64,000 bases of DNA from Mycobacterium sp. 852013-50091_SCH5140682 (lineage in GTDB: Bacteria > Actinomycetota > Actinomycetes > Mycobacteriales > Mycobacteriaceae): the NCBI RefSeq assembly GCF_001665685.1, contig NZ_LZTB01000122.1, positions 106,236 to 170,235 of the forward strand, in the 5' to 3' direction. The notes under the pieces were generated by a model, which had not been told where the DNA came from, searched no databases, and worked only from the letters and a program-made list of their open reading frames with translations. Shown here piece after piece: positions 50,658 to 59,409 of the stretch. Numbering within the stretch: position 1 is the stretch's first letter; each line of letters starts with the position of its first letter. The position numbers and the translations under genes were made by a program.

Positions 50658-52235
50658 ATGACCACCGAATCGACAGCAACCCCCGCGCAGCAGATCGCCG
50701 CCGGCTACGCCGTCGGGGGACAGGCGTTGGAGCTCGGGGCCGTGGTTGTCGACGGGGCCGTCGACCCGGGCGCCCAGATCCGCATCCCGCTCGCCACGAT
50801 CAACCGGCACGGGTTGATCGCGGGCGCCACGGGCACCGGCAAGACCAAAACCCTGCAGGTGATCGCCGAGCAGCTGTCGGCGGCCGGGGTGCCGGTGGTG
50901 ATGGCCGACGTGAAGGGCGACCTATCCGGACTGTCGAAGCCGGGGGAGACCAACGACAAGACCGCGCAGCGCGCCAAGGACACCGGTGACGACTGGACCG
51001 CCACCGCCTTCCCGACGGAGTTCCTGTCGCTGGGCACATCGGGTCTCGGCGTGCCGGTGCGGGCCACGATGACCAGCTTCGGCCCGATCCTGCTGTCAAA
51101 GGTGTTGGGCCTCAACGCAACCCAGGAGTCGACTCTCGGCCTGATCTTCCACTGGGCCGATCAGAAGGGGCTCTCGCTGCTGGATCTGAAGGATCTGCGC
51201 GCGGTCATCCAGTACCTCACCAGCGACGAGGGCAAGCCTGAGCTCAAGGCCCTGGGCGCGGTCTCGCCCGCCACCGCCGGGGTGATCCTGCGGGCTTTGG
51301 TGAACCTGGAGGCCGAAGGCGGTGACACCTTCTTCGGCGAGCCCGAGCTGGAACCCAAGGACCTGATGCGCGTAGACGCTCAGGGCCGCGGCGTCATCAC
51401 GCTGCTGGAGTTGGGCGCGCAGGCCGCGCGGCCGGCACTGTTCTCCACCTTCTTGATGTGGGTGCTGGCTGATCTGTTCACGACGCTGCCGGAGATCGGT
51501 GACGTCGACAAACCCAAGCTGGTGTTCTTCTTCGACGAGGCGCATCTGCTGTTCGCCGACGCGTCGAAGGCGTTCCTGGAGCAGGTCGAGCAGACCGTCA
51601 AGCTGATCCGCTCGAAGGGCGTCGGCGTCTTCTTCTGCACCCAGTTGCCCACCGATGTGCCCAACGACGTGCTGAGCCAGCTGGGTGCCCGCGTCCAGCA
51701 TGCGCTGCGGGCCTTCACCCCCGACGACCAGAAGGCACTGGCCAAGACGGTGCGCACCTATCCGAAGACCGACGTCTACGACCTGGAGAAGGCGTTGACC
51801 TCGCTGGGGATCGGTGAGGCGATCGTGACGGTGCTCTCCGAGCAGGGGGCGCCGACGCCGGTGGCGTGGACCCGGATGCGGGCGCCGCGCTCGTTGATGG
51901 GTGCCATCGGCGACGACGCGATCAAGGCGGCCGCGCAGGCCAGCCCGCTGCAGGCCACTTACGGGCAGACCATCGACCGCGAGTCGGCGTACGAGATCCT
52001 CAACGCCAAGCTGAACGCGGCACCGGCGCCGTCGGAGAGCGACCCGGGTGGGTTCGCCGGCGTCGAGGCGTCCGGCGAGGTGGAACCGATGCCCGCACCT
52101 GCTCGGCGGGAAGAGCCCGGCATCGTTGCTCAGGTGCTGGCGAGTTCGGCGTTCAAGAGTGCGTTGCGTTCGGCGGCCACCGTCGCGGGCCGCGAGATCA
52201 CCCGCAGCATCTTCGGCGTCGGCCGCAGGCGCTGA
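50658..52235 (+). CDS. HerA-like DUF853 ATPase
   Basis: A 525-residue P-loop ATPase of the HerA/FtsK superfamily (DUF853, Rv2510c position, similar length). Walker A is GATGTGKT (residues 56-63) and Walker B is LVFFFDEAHLLF (about 288-299). A sensor-like stretch GVGVFFCTQLPTDVPNDVLSQLG precedes the C-terminal Pro/Ala-rich region. Family members are presumed to translocate DNA or peptide, but function here is not known. ATG 50658 has a GGGAGGA site. Confidence 0.9.
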   Translation: MTTESTATPAQQIAAGYAVGGQALELGAVVVDGAVDPGAQIRIPLATINRHGLIAGATGTGKTKTLQVIAEQLSAAGVPVVMADVKGDLSGLSKPGETNDKTAQRAKDTGDDWTATAFPTEFLSLGTSGLGVPVRATMTSFGPILLSKVLGLNATQESTLGLIFHWADQKGLSLLDLKDLRAVIQYLTSDEGKPELKALGAVSPATAGVILRALVNLEAEGGDTFFGEPELEPKDLMRVDAQGRGVITLLELGAQAARPALFSTFLMWVLADLFTTLPEIGDVDKPKLVFFFDEAHLLFADASKAFLEQVEQTVKLIRSKGVGVFFCTQLPTDVPNDVLSQLGARVQHALRAFTPDDQKALAKTVRTYPKTDVYDLEKALTSLGIGEAIVTVLSEQGAPTPVAWTRMRAPRSLMGAIGDDAIKAAAQASPLQATYGQTIDRESAYEILNAKLNAAPAPSESDPGGFAGVEASGEVEPMPAPARREEPGIVAQVLASSAFKSALRSAATVAGREITRSIFGVGRRR

Positions 52236-52319
52236 TGTGCGCCGACTTCGACATGAGGGTCGTGATCTGAGTCGATCAACAGCCCTGGTGTCGAAATCGG
52301 CGCCAACGAACGGCGAAAG

Positions 52320-53126
52320 CTAGTCGCCGCCCAGCTTCTTGTACACGGCACCGACGATCGGCGTGACGATGGCGCGGGGAGCGTAGCCGGTGGCCACCGA
52401 CATGGCCTTGGAAGTGACGCCGGGCACGACGCGGATCTTGTTGTGCTCCAGGCCATCCAGCGACAATTTCGCGGTGTATTCGGTGGAGATCCACAGGAAA
52501 TCCGGGATCAGCCGCTCGACCAGAGACTGCTCCGACGGATCGGGCAGGTCGGTGCGGACCGGGCCCGGCGCCAGCACGGTGACGTGCACCCCGGAGCCCT
52601 TGACCTCGCCGCGCAACGACTCGCTGAAGGTGTTCGCGAAGGCCTTGGAGGCAGCGTAGGTAGCGTTGTTGGGAATCGGTGAATTACCCGCCACCGAACC
52701 GGAAATCAGGATTCCGCCGGCTCCGCGTTTGACCATGCCCGGCAGGACTGCGAGGACGAGGTCGTGCACGCCGAGGACATTGAGTTGAACCTGCGCTTTC
52801 TCACCGGCGGGGTCGAGGTTGACCACCGGGCCGAACGTGGCGGTGCCTGCGTTGGCGCACAAAATCGAGATCTCGCGGGACGCCAGCTCGTCGCACAGCG
52901 TCGCCCGGGCCGCCGGGTCAGCGAGGTCGACACCGCGCACCTCGACGGTCACGCCGTAGCGCTCGGTCAGCCGCTGCGCCAACGTGTTCAGCACGTCCTC
53001 GCGCCGTGCGGTGATGATCAGGTGGTGTCCGCGGGCAGCGAGCTCGGTGGCCAACGCCTCGCCGATGTTCTGCGAGGCGCCGGTGACGACGGCGCGGGCG
53101 TCCGGACTGGGTGCGGGAACTGGCAT
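52320..53126 (-). CDS. cmrA: mycolate reductase CmrA (short-chain dehydrogenase)
   Basis: A 268-residue SDR with VTGASQNIGEA (NADP-binding loop), ITARR, NAG, ILISGSVAGNSPIPNNATYAASK (catalytic Ser, Tyr, Lys) and APGPVRTDLPDPSEQ. Length and sequence match M. tuberculosis Rv2509. The Corynebacterineae orthologue reduces the 3-oxo group of the newly condensed mycolate precursor, completing mycolic acid synthesis. ATG 53126 (MPVPAPSPDARAVV) reproduces the 268-residue length; an ATG nine bases upstream is also in frame. Confidence 0.93.
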   Translation of the reverse strand: MPVPAPSPDARAVVTGASQNIGEALATELAARGHHLIITARREDVLNTLAQRLTERYGVTVEVRGVDLADPAARATLCDELASREISILCANAGTATFGPVVNLDPAGEKAQVQLNVLGVHDLVLAVLPGMVKRGAGGILISGSVAGNSPIPNNATYAASKAFANTFSESLRGEVKGSGVHVTVLAPGPVRTDLPDPSEQSLVERLIPDFLWISTEYTAKLSLDGLEHNKIRVVPGVTSKAMSVATGYAPRAIVTPIVGAVYKKLGGD

Positions 53127-53160
53127 GGGGCTCATCCTAGAAGTAGCCGGGAGCCATAAA

Positions 53161-54465
53161 GTGTCGGTCATGATCAACCCCAGGCGGGCGCGGGTGGTCG
53201 CGTGGGCCTTGTGGGACTGCGGCGCGACGGGCCTGAACGCGATCGTCGTCACCTTCGTGTTCTCGGTGTACCTGACGGGCAGCGTCGGAGCGGGCCTTCC
53301 CGGCGACACGACGCCGGCGAGCTGGCTGGGCCGGGCCATGACGGTCGCGGGTCTGGTGGTGGCGCTGCTGGCGCCCGCCACCGGAATCTGGGTCGACGCG
53401 CCACAGCGCAGGCGCCGGGTGCTGGCGGTGATGACCGGTGCGGCCGTGGTGTTGACGTCGGCGATGAGCCTGATCCGCGACGACAACCGCTACCTGTTGC
53501 CGGGCTTGGTGTTGTTGGCGTGCACGGCTGCCTGCAACGAGCTCGCCACGGTGCCCTACAACGCCATGCTGCGGCAGCTGTCCACACCGGAGACCTCCGG
53601 GCGGATCTCGGGACTGGGCTTGGCGCTGGGGTACGGCGGCAGCGTGGTGCTGTTGCTGCTGGCCTATGTCGGGTTCATCGCCGGTACCGGCGACACCCGC
53701 GGGCTACTCGACATCCCGGCGCATGACGGGCAGAACGTGCGGGCGGTGATGCTGCTCACCGCGGCGTGGTTCGTCCTGTTCGCCCTGCCGGTGTTCGTGG
53801 TCGTGCCCAGGGTGACTGACGGGCCGCCGATCGAACGGGTTGGCCTCTTCGGTGCGTATCGCAAGCTGTGGGACGAGATCCGCAGCGAATGGCGTCGCGA
53901 TCACAACGTCGTCTACTACCTGCTGGCGAGCGCGGTGTTCCGCGACGGGCTGGCAGGCGTGTTCGCGTTCGGCGCGGTGCTCGGCGTCAACGCCTACGGC
54001 GTGTCCGAGGCGGACGTGTTGTTGTTCGGCATGAGCGCGTGCGTGATCGCGGCGTTCGGGTCGGTCGTCGGCGGGATGCTCGACGACCGGGTCGGTTCCA
54101 AGCCCGTCATCGTCGCCTCGCTGGCCTGTCTGATCGCCGTCGGATTGACGCTGTTGTCGCTGTCGGGGCCGGTGGCCTTCTGGGTGTGTGGCTTGCTGCT
54201 GTGCCTGTTCATCGGGCCGACGCTGTCATCGGCGCGCACGATGATGTTGCGGATCTCCGCAGAGGGCAAGGAAGGCGTGGCGTTCGGCCTCTACACCACG
54301 ACAGGGCGGGCCGTGTCGTTCCTGGCGCCGTGGCTGTTCTTCACCTTTATCGACGCGTTCGGCGCCGACCGGGCAGGCATGGGTGGGCTGTGCCTCGTGC
54401 TGGCGCTGGGCTTGGCGGCCATGCTGGCCGTTCGCGTGCCCCAGCGCGTGCACGATCCGGTGTAA
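53161..54465 (+). CDS. MFS transporter, Atg22/UMF1-like (Rv2508c position)
   Basis: A 434-residue 12-helix permease. The N-terminal WALWDCGATGLNAIVVTFVFSVYL is the hallmark of UMF1/Atg22-type permeases, with ATGLN in the usual WANSA-like position, and GMLDDRVGSKPVI is the MFS loop motif in the second half. GTG 53161 has GGGAG seven bases upstream; ATG 53170 is possible. The substrate is unknown; the yeast relative exports amino acids from the vacuole. It is divergent from cmrA with only 34 bases between starts. Confidence 0.88.
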   Translation: MSVMINPRRARVVAWALWDCGATGLNAIVVTFVFSVYLTGSVGAGLPGDTTPASWLGRAMTVAGLVVALLAPATGIWVDAPQRRRRVLAVMTGAAVVLTSAMSLIRDDNRYLLPGLVLLACTAACNELATVPYNAMLRQLSTPETSGRISGLGLALGYGGSVVLLLLAYVGFIAGTGDTRGLLDIPAHDGQNVRAVMLLTAAWFVLFALPVFVVVPRVTDGPPIERVGLFGAYRKLWDEIRSEWRRDHNVVYYLLASAVFRDGLAGVFAFGAVLGVNAYGVSEADVLLFGMSACVIAAFGSVVGGMLDDRVGSKPVIVASLACLIAVGLTLLSLSGPVAFWVCGLLLCLFIGPTLSSARTMMLRISAEGKEGVAFGLYTTTGRAVSFLAPWLFFTFIDAFGADRAGMGGLCLVLALGLAAMLAVRVPQRVHDPV

Positions 54466-54474
54466 GCGCGCAGG

Positions 54475-55251
54475 TCAGGGCGCCGCACCGGCACACACGG
54501 TCAGGCCGGTCCCCGTGCGCTGCACGGTCTGCACCCCGTTGACGGTCACCGAGCAGCTGATCTGTGGGCCGAAGTTGATGATCGTGATGCTCGCGCTCTG
54601 GGAGGCTGGCTGCGGCAGCTCGACCTGCTTGCTCCACGGCAGCATCACGTTGAACTCCGTCTGCAGCATGTTGCCGGTGTCGATGTAGGTGATGTTGATC
54701 GCCCGGCCCTCCCCGGTGACCGAGTACGTGACGGTGTCGGTGGCGCCCGGCGCCGACGACGTCGTGGGCGAGGTGGGTGTGGTGACCGGCGGCGCCGCGG
54801 TGGGGCTCGGGGTGCGCGATGTCGTGGTCGGAGTGTTGCGGGTGGTGGTCGCGCTGGGTTGCGGGCTCACCGGCGGGGCGACGACGGTTTCCTGCTGCGA
54901 GCTGTTGATGATGACCAGGGCGATGACCAAGCCGACGACGAGCAGCACGGCCACCGCGGCCAGGATCCACAGCCACATCCTCGGCTTGTCGTCATCGGGC
55001 TCCGGGGCAGGAGGCTGACCCGGCGGCGGGTAGCCCGTCCCGTACTGCCCGGTTGCGTTGGGGCCGTACCCATAGGAAGGGTAGGGGGGCAGCTGCTGGG
55101 TCGGATTCGACGTCGAGTTCGGCCCGGCCGGATAACCGGGTGGCTGATACGGAGGCTGGTCGGCGTAGGCCGGCTCCGGATAGTCCACCGGGTATCCGCT
55201 GCCGAGCGGTTGGGTCGGATCAGAACCCTCGCGGCGTGGTGAATCGGTCAT
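54475..55251 (-). CDS. proline-rich single-pass membrane protein with MmpS-like C-terminal domain
   Basis: A 258-residue protein (Rv2507 position). The cytoplasmic N-terminus is Pro/Tyr/Gly-rich (about residues 1-90), with one membrane helix (about 92-114) and a Thr/Pro/Ser linker (about 122-165). The outside domain TVTYSVTGEGRAINITYIDTGNMLQTEFNVMLPW resembles the beta-sandwich of MmpS proteins. Two Cys near the end (ISCSV, LTVCAG) may pair. It ends ten bases after the convergent MFS stop. The start is ATG 55251. Confidence 0.87.
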   Translation of the reverse strand: MTDSPRREGSDPTQPLGSGYPVDYPEPAYADQPPYQPPGYPAGPNSTSNPTQQLPPYPSYGYGPNATGQYGTGYPPPGQPPAPEPDDDKPRMWLWILAAVAVLLVVGLVIALVIINSSQQETVVAPPVSPQPSATTTRNTPTTTSRTPSPTAAPPVTTPTSPTTSSAPGATDTVTYSVTGEGRAINITYIDTGNMLQTEFNVMLPWSKQVELPQPASQSASITIINFGPQISCSVTVNGVQTVQRTGTGLTVCAGAAP

Positions 55252-55320
55252 GCCCACCTCATGGCAGCAGGGTACCTGTGCGGGCGCTCAGTGTGCTTGC
55301 ACAGACAGTGACGGAGAGGA

Positions 55321-57186
55321 GTGCGGGGAGTGGAGCGGCACGTTCGGGTGAACTACGGCGCGTCGTTGTCGCCGGATGCGACGGCGTTCGCCCACCTGGT
55401 CGACGACGGTGGCTACCCGCGCGCGGTACAGAGGTTCCTCCGGGGCTGGCGGGCCAGCTCGTCTCGTGACGTGGAACTGCCCGTCGTGGGTCCGGTCACA
55501 CGGGTCATCCACTCGGCCGACGGGCACTGGCTGGCCTGCGAGGTCGCCCCCGAAGGCGGAACCCGCACCCAGATCTGGGTGGTGACAACCGATCCTGACG
55601 ACCGCGACGCCCGCCGCGTCGACATCTGGCCGGCGGACGCGCCAGAGGGCACCGCCGAACTGATCGGCTGGGACGGTACGCACGTGGCGGCCATCCTCAC
55701 CGGTGACGACGGCGTCGGCAGTTCGTGCCTGATCGACCCGGCGACCGGTGAGACCACCGTGCTCGACCGGCGGTCGGCCGGCCGTCTCGTCGACTCGTGG
55801 GCGGGTGCGTCGCTGGTGCGGGTCGGACCCCGCGGGTATCGCGAACTGATCATGCTGTGGGGTCAGCGGGAGATCGCGCTGCTGCCGTTCGACCCCGGGT
55901 CCACCACCGATGCAGGCGTGATTCTCGACGACCATCAGCCGCGCCGGATGCGCAGCGGTCTGGAGGGGGAGACCGCGCTGATCGAACCCGCCAAGCACTA
56001 CCCGCTGGGCAGTTCGGAAGGCTATGTGCGGGCGCTCATCCGCAGCGAGAACGGCACGTCTCACGCGCGGCTGATGGAGGTCACGGTGACCGCCGAAGGC
56101 GTGTCGTATCACGTCGTCGCCGAACGGCCCGGCTATGAGCTCGACGAGTTCGTGGTCAGCGACGACCTGTCGACGGTGGCGATGTTGTGGAACATCGACG
56201 GCTGCAGCGAACTGCAGATCCTGGAGTACGCCGACGAGACCCTGTCCGAACCGATCCCGCTGCCCGGCATGGTGGCCAGCGAATTGAGTATCAGCGCAGG
56301 TGGTTCCATGGTCGCGATGACGGTCCAGGGGCCATCCCTGCCGCCGACCGTGGAACTGGTCGACCCGCGGACGAGGGAATGGGAACGGATCGACCGCCGG
56401 CCCAGCCTCGGGCCGCTCACCGGCACACCGACTTTGGAGCGGATCACCGCGCGCGACGGGCTGGAGCTCAACGCCTGGCTGTACCGGCCCGACCGGGAGC
56501 CGATCGGCGCGATGATCTTTCTGCACGGCGGTCCGGAAGGACAGGCCCGGCCTGACTACAACGAGTTCTATCCGCGGCTGCTGGAGGCAGGTATCGCGGT
56601 GCTGACGCCGAACGTGCGGGGCTCCGGAGGATTCGGCAGGGCATTCATGCACGCCGACGACCGGGAACTGCGCTTCGCTGCCATCGACGATGTGGCCGAC
56701 TGTGTGAAGTATCTGGTCGAACGCGGACATGCCCGGGCCGATCGCATCGCCTGCAGCGGCTGGTCCTACGGCGGGTACCTCACGCAGGCGGCGTTGACGT
56801 TTCATCCCGATCTGTTCGCCGCGGGCATCAGCATCTGCGGGATGAGCGATCTGAACACCTTCTACCGCAACACCGAACCGTGGATCGCCGCCGCGGCGCA
56901 TCCCAAGTATGGGCATCCGGTTGCCGATCGCGAACTGTTGGAGCAGCTCTCGCCGTTGTCGCGGGCATCCGCGCTGACGGCGCCGCTGCTGTTGGTCCAC
57001 GGTGCCCACGACACCAACGTTCCGGTCGGGGAGTCCGAGCAGATGTACGACGCGCTGCGTGCGCTGGGCCGGACGGTGGAGTTGCTGATGTTCGACGACG
57101 ACGGCCACGAGATCGTCAAACGGGAGAACCGGGCGGTGCTGGGCGAGGCGATGACGAAGTGGCTGCTCGCGGCGTTCGCCGACTAA
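55321..57186 (+). CDS. S9 family prolyl oligopeptidase/acylaminoacyl-peptidase
   Basis: A 621-residue serine peptidase with an N-terminal beta-propeller-like region (about residues 1-360) and a C-terminal alpha/beta hydrolase. Catalytic Ser482 is in GWSYGGYL, Asp564 in HGAHDTNVP and His596 in DDGHEIVK. The oxyanion stretch is FLHGGPEG. No signal peptide is present, so it is probably cytosolic. It occupies the gap between the Rv2507- and Rv2506-like genes and is not part of the M. tuberculosis order as I know it. GTG 55321 is used; GTG 55330 is an alternative. Confidence 0.9.
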   Translation: MRGVERHVRVNYGASLSPDATAFAHLVDDGGYPRAVQRFLRGWRASSSRDVELPVVGPVTRVIHSADGHWLACEVAPEGGTRTQIWVVTTDPDDRDARRVDIWPADAPEGTAELIGWDGTHVAAILTGDDGVGSSCLIDPATGETTVLDRRSAGRLVDSWAGASLVRVGPRGYRELIMLWGQREIALLPFDPGSTTDAGVILDDHQPRRMRSGLEGETALIEPAKHYPLGSSEGYVRALIRSENGTSHARLMEVTVTAEGVSYHVVAERPGYELDEFVVSDDLSTVAMLWNIDGCSELQILEYADETLSEPIPLPGMVASELSISAGGSMVAMTVQGPSLPPTVELVDPRTREWERIDRRPSLGPLTGTPTLERITARDGLELNAWLYRPDREPIGAMIFLHGGPEGQARPDYNEFYPRLLEAGIAVLTPNVRGSGGFGRAFMHADDRELRFAAIDDVADCVKYLVERGHARADRIACSGWSYGGYLTQAALTFHPDLFAAGISICGMSDLNTFYRNTEPWIAAAAHPKYGHPVADRELLEQLSPLSRASALTAPLLLVHGAHDTNVPVGESEQMYDALRALGRTVELLMFDDDGHEIVKRENRAVLGEAMTKWLLAAFAD

Positions 57187-57779
57187 CGGGTGGCGTGCAG
57201 CGCCGCGAGCGTCATCCGGCGCAGCACCTCACGTGAACGCGCCTTCGGCGCAGCGGGTTTCACGCTGTACGGGGTCGAGTTGAGCAGCCCGAACGCAGCG
57301 TGCGCCATCACCCGGGCGTCGTCTTCTGCCAACTCCGGGTCGAGCCGGGTCAGCACCGAAACCCAGATCTCGACGTACTGCCGCTGCGAGCGACGGACCT
57401 GGCGCGCCGCGGTGTCGGGGAGATGGGCCAGGTCGCGGTCCTGGATGCGGATGAGGTCGGGTTCGCCGAATACGAAATCCAGGTGGAAGTCGACGAGGTC
57501 GTCGAGTGCCGTGCGGGCGTCGTCGTCTTTGGCGATGACGTCGCGCGCACCGGCGAGCAGTCGGGTGCTGATGCCGACCAGCAGTTCCACCAGCATCGCT
57601 TCCTTGTTGGGGAAGTGCCGGTAGATCGCGGGCCCGCTGACACCGACGGCTGCGCCGATGTCCTCCAGTCGGACCGCAAGGTAGCCGCGTTCGGCCACCA
57701 GGCGTTCCGCGGCGGCGATCAGCTGGCTGCGGCGATCGGATTTGGCCTGGCTGCGTCGGGTGACGGCGCTGTTCGTCAT
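57183..57779 (-). CDS. bkaR: TetR regulator BkaR of branched-chain keto-acid metabolism
   Basis: A 198-residue TetR repressor with helix-turn-helix VRLEDIGAAVGVSGPAIYRHFPNKEAML. Its position next to the accD1-accA1 operon matches Rv2506, described as BkaR, which represses that operon in mycobacteria. ATG 57779 has GGAGG upstream; an in-frame start at 57800 would overlap the operator. The 41-base mirrored inverted repeat between it and accD1 is the evident binding region for control in both directions. Its 3-prime end overlaps the S9 peptidase stop by four bases. Confidence 0.92.
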   Translation of the reverse strand: MTNSAVTRRSQAKSDRRSQLIAAAERLVAERGYLAVRLEDIGAAVGVSGPAIYRHFPNKEAMLVELLVGISTRLLAGARDVIAKDDDARTALDDLVDFHLDFVFGEPDLIRIQDRDLAHLPDTAARQVRRSQRQYVEIWVSVLTRLDPELAEDDARVMAHAAFGLLNSTPYSVKPAAPKARSREVLRRMTLAALHATR

Positions 57780-57804
57780 GGCGCCTCCGGGGGTAGACAA
57801 CTCG

Positions 57805-57845
57805 GTTAATCGTGACTAACATACCACGAGTTAGTCACGATTAAC
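57805..57845. promoter_or_regulatory. mirrored double operator between bkaR and accD1
   Basis: Perfect 16-base inverted arms, GTTAATCGTGACTAAC (57805-57820) and GTTAGTCACGATTAAC (57830-57845), with nine bases between. Each arm is itself a near-palindrome of the form TTA-N-TC-N2-GA-N-TAA, so the region looks like two TetR sites 25 bases apart centre to centre. Confidence 0.85.
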
Positions 57846-57860
57846 TCAAATGGAGCTGCC

Positions 57861-59402
57861 TTGTCATCGCATACAGACGACCATCTGGCGTTGGTCGCGC
57901 AGCTGCGCACCAAACTCGCCACAGCGGCCCTCGGTGGACCGGAGCGGGCCCGGGAACGACACGTCAGCCGGGGCAAGCTGCTCCCGCGCGATCGGGTCGA
58001 CGGCCTGCTCGACGCGGGCAGCCCGTTCCTGGAGATCGCCCCGCTGGCCGCCAACGGCATGTATGACGACGAGTGCCCGGGCGCCGGAATGATCGCGGGC
58101 ATCGGCCGGGTGTCCGGCCGCGAATGCGTGATCGTCGCCAACGACGCAACGGTCAAAGGCGGTACGTACTACCCGATCACGGTCAAAAAGCACCTGCGGG
58201 CACAGGAGATCGCGCTGCAGAACAACCTGCCGTGCATCTACCTGGTCGATTCAGGAGGCGCGTTCCTTCCGCGCCAGGACGAGGTGTTCCCGGACCGCGA
58301 GCACTTCGGCCGGATCTTCTACAACCAGGCCACCATGAGCGCCAAGGGCATTGCCCAGATTGCTGCCGTGCTCGGATCATGCACGGCCGGTGGTGCATAC
58401 GTGCCTGCCATGAGTGACGAGGCGGTGATCGTTCGCAACCAGGGCACCATCTTCTTGGGTGGTCCGCCGTTGGTGAAGGCCGCGACCGGCGAGGTCGTGA
58501 CCGCCGAGGATCTCGGTGGCGGCGACCTGCATTCCAAGATTTCCGGTGTCACAGACCATCTGGCGCACGATGATCGCGACGCGCTGCGCATCGTGCGCAA
58601 CATCGTCTCGACACTCGGGCCCGCCCAGGCGCCACCATGGGCGGTGGCGCCCGCGGTCGATGCGGTCGCCGATCAAACCGAGCTCTATGACGTCGTCCCG
58701 GTCGACCCCCGGGTGCCCTATGACGTGCACGAGGTGATCACCCGGATCGTCGACGACGGCCGGTTCAACGAGTTCAAGGCCGAATACGGCACCACGCTGG
58801 TCACCGGCTTCGCCAGGATCCACGGCCACCCCGTCGGCATCATCGCCAACAACGGTGTGCTGTTCGGCGAATCCGCGCTCAAGGGTGCGCATTTCATCGA
58901 ACTGTGTGACAAACGCAAGACCCCGCTGCTGTTCCTGCAGAACATCTCCGGCTTCATGGTCGGTCGCGACTACGAGGCGGGCGGCATCGCCAAGCACGGC
59001 GCCAAGATGGTGACCGCGGTGGCGTGCGCGCGGGTGCCGAAACTGACCGTCGTGATCGGCGGCTCGTACGGCGCTGGGAACTACTCCATGTGTGGCCGGG
59101 CGTATTCGCCGCGCTTCCTGTGGATGTGGCCCAATGCCCGTATCTCTGTGATGGGCGGCGAGCAAGCCGCGTCGGTGCTGGCCACGGTGCGCGGTGAGAT
59201 GACCGATGAGCAGGCCGAAGAGTTCAAGGCGCCGATTCGCGCGCAGTACGAGCACCAGGGCAATCCCTACTATTCGACGGCGCGGCTCTGGGACGACGGC
59301 GTGATCGATCCCGCAGACACCAGAACCGTTCTCGGACTTGCTCTTTCGGTTGTCGGCCAGGCACCGCTTGAGCCGGTCTCCTACGGCGTCTTCCGGATGT
59401 GA
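57861..59402 (+). CDS. accD1: acyl-CoA carboxylase carboxyltransferase subunit AccD1
   Basis: A 513-residue biotin-dependent carboxyltransferase. With AccA1 it forms 3-methylcrotonyl-CoA carboxylase in leucine breakdown. Characteristic stretches are NDATVKGGTYYPITVKKHLRAQEIA split in two motifs, VDSGGAFLPRQDEVFPD, and GAHFIELCDKRKTPLLFLQNISGFMVG, the acyl-CoA binding region. The start is TTG 57861, with GGAG upstream, just downstream of the BkaR operators. In M. tuberculosis fadD35, scoA and scoB lie between bkaR and accD1. They are absent here, so accD1 is the first gene of the operon. Confidence 0.95.
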   Translation: MSSHTDDHLALVAQLRTKLATAALGGPERARERHVSRGKLLPRDRVDGLLDAGSPFLEIAPLAANGMYDDECPGAGMIAGIGRVSGRECVIVANDATVKGGTYYPITVKKHLRAQEIALQNNLPCIYLVDSGGAFLPRQDEVFPDREHFGRIFYNQATMSAKGIAQIAAVLGSCTAGGAYVPAMSDEAVIVRNQGTIFLGGPPLVKAATGEVVTAEDLGGGDLHSKISGVTDHLAHDDRDALRIVRNIVSTLGPAQAPPWAVAPAVDAVADQTELYDVVPVDPRVPYDVHEVITRIVDDGRFNEFKAEYGTTLVTGFARIHGHPVGIIANNGVLFGESALKGAHFIELCDKRKTPLLFLQNISGFMVGRDYEAGGIAKHGAKMVTAVACARVPKLTVVIGGSYGAGNYSMCGRAYSPRFLWMWPNARISVMGGEQAASVLATVRGEMTDEQAEEFKAPIRAQYEHQGNPYYSTARLWDDGVIDPADTRTVLGLALSVVGQAPLEPVSYGVFRM

Positions 59403-59409
59403 GGCAGAG

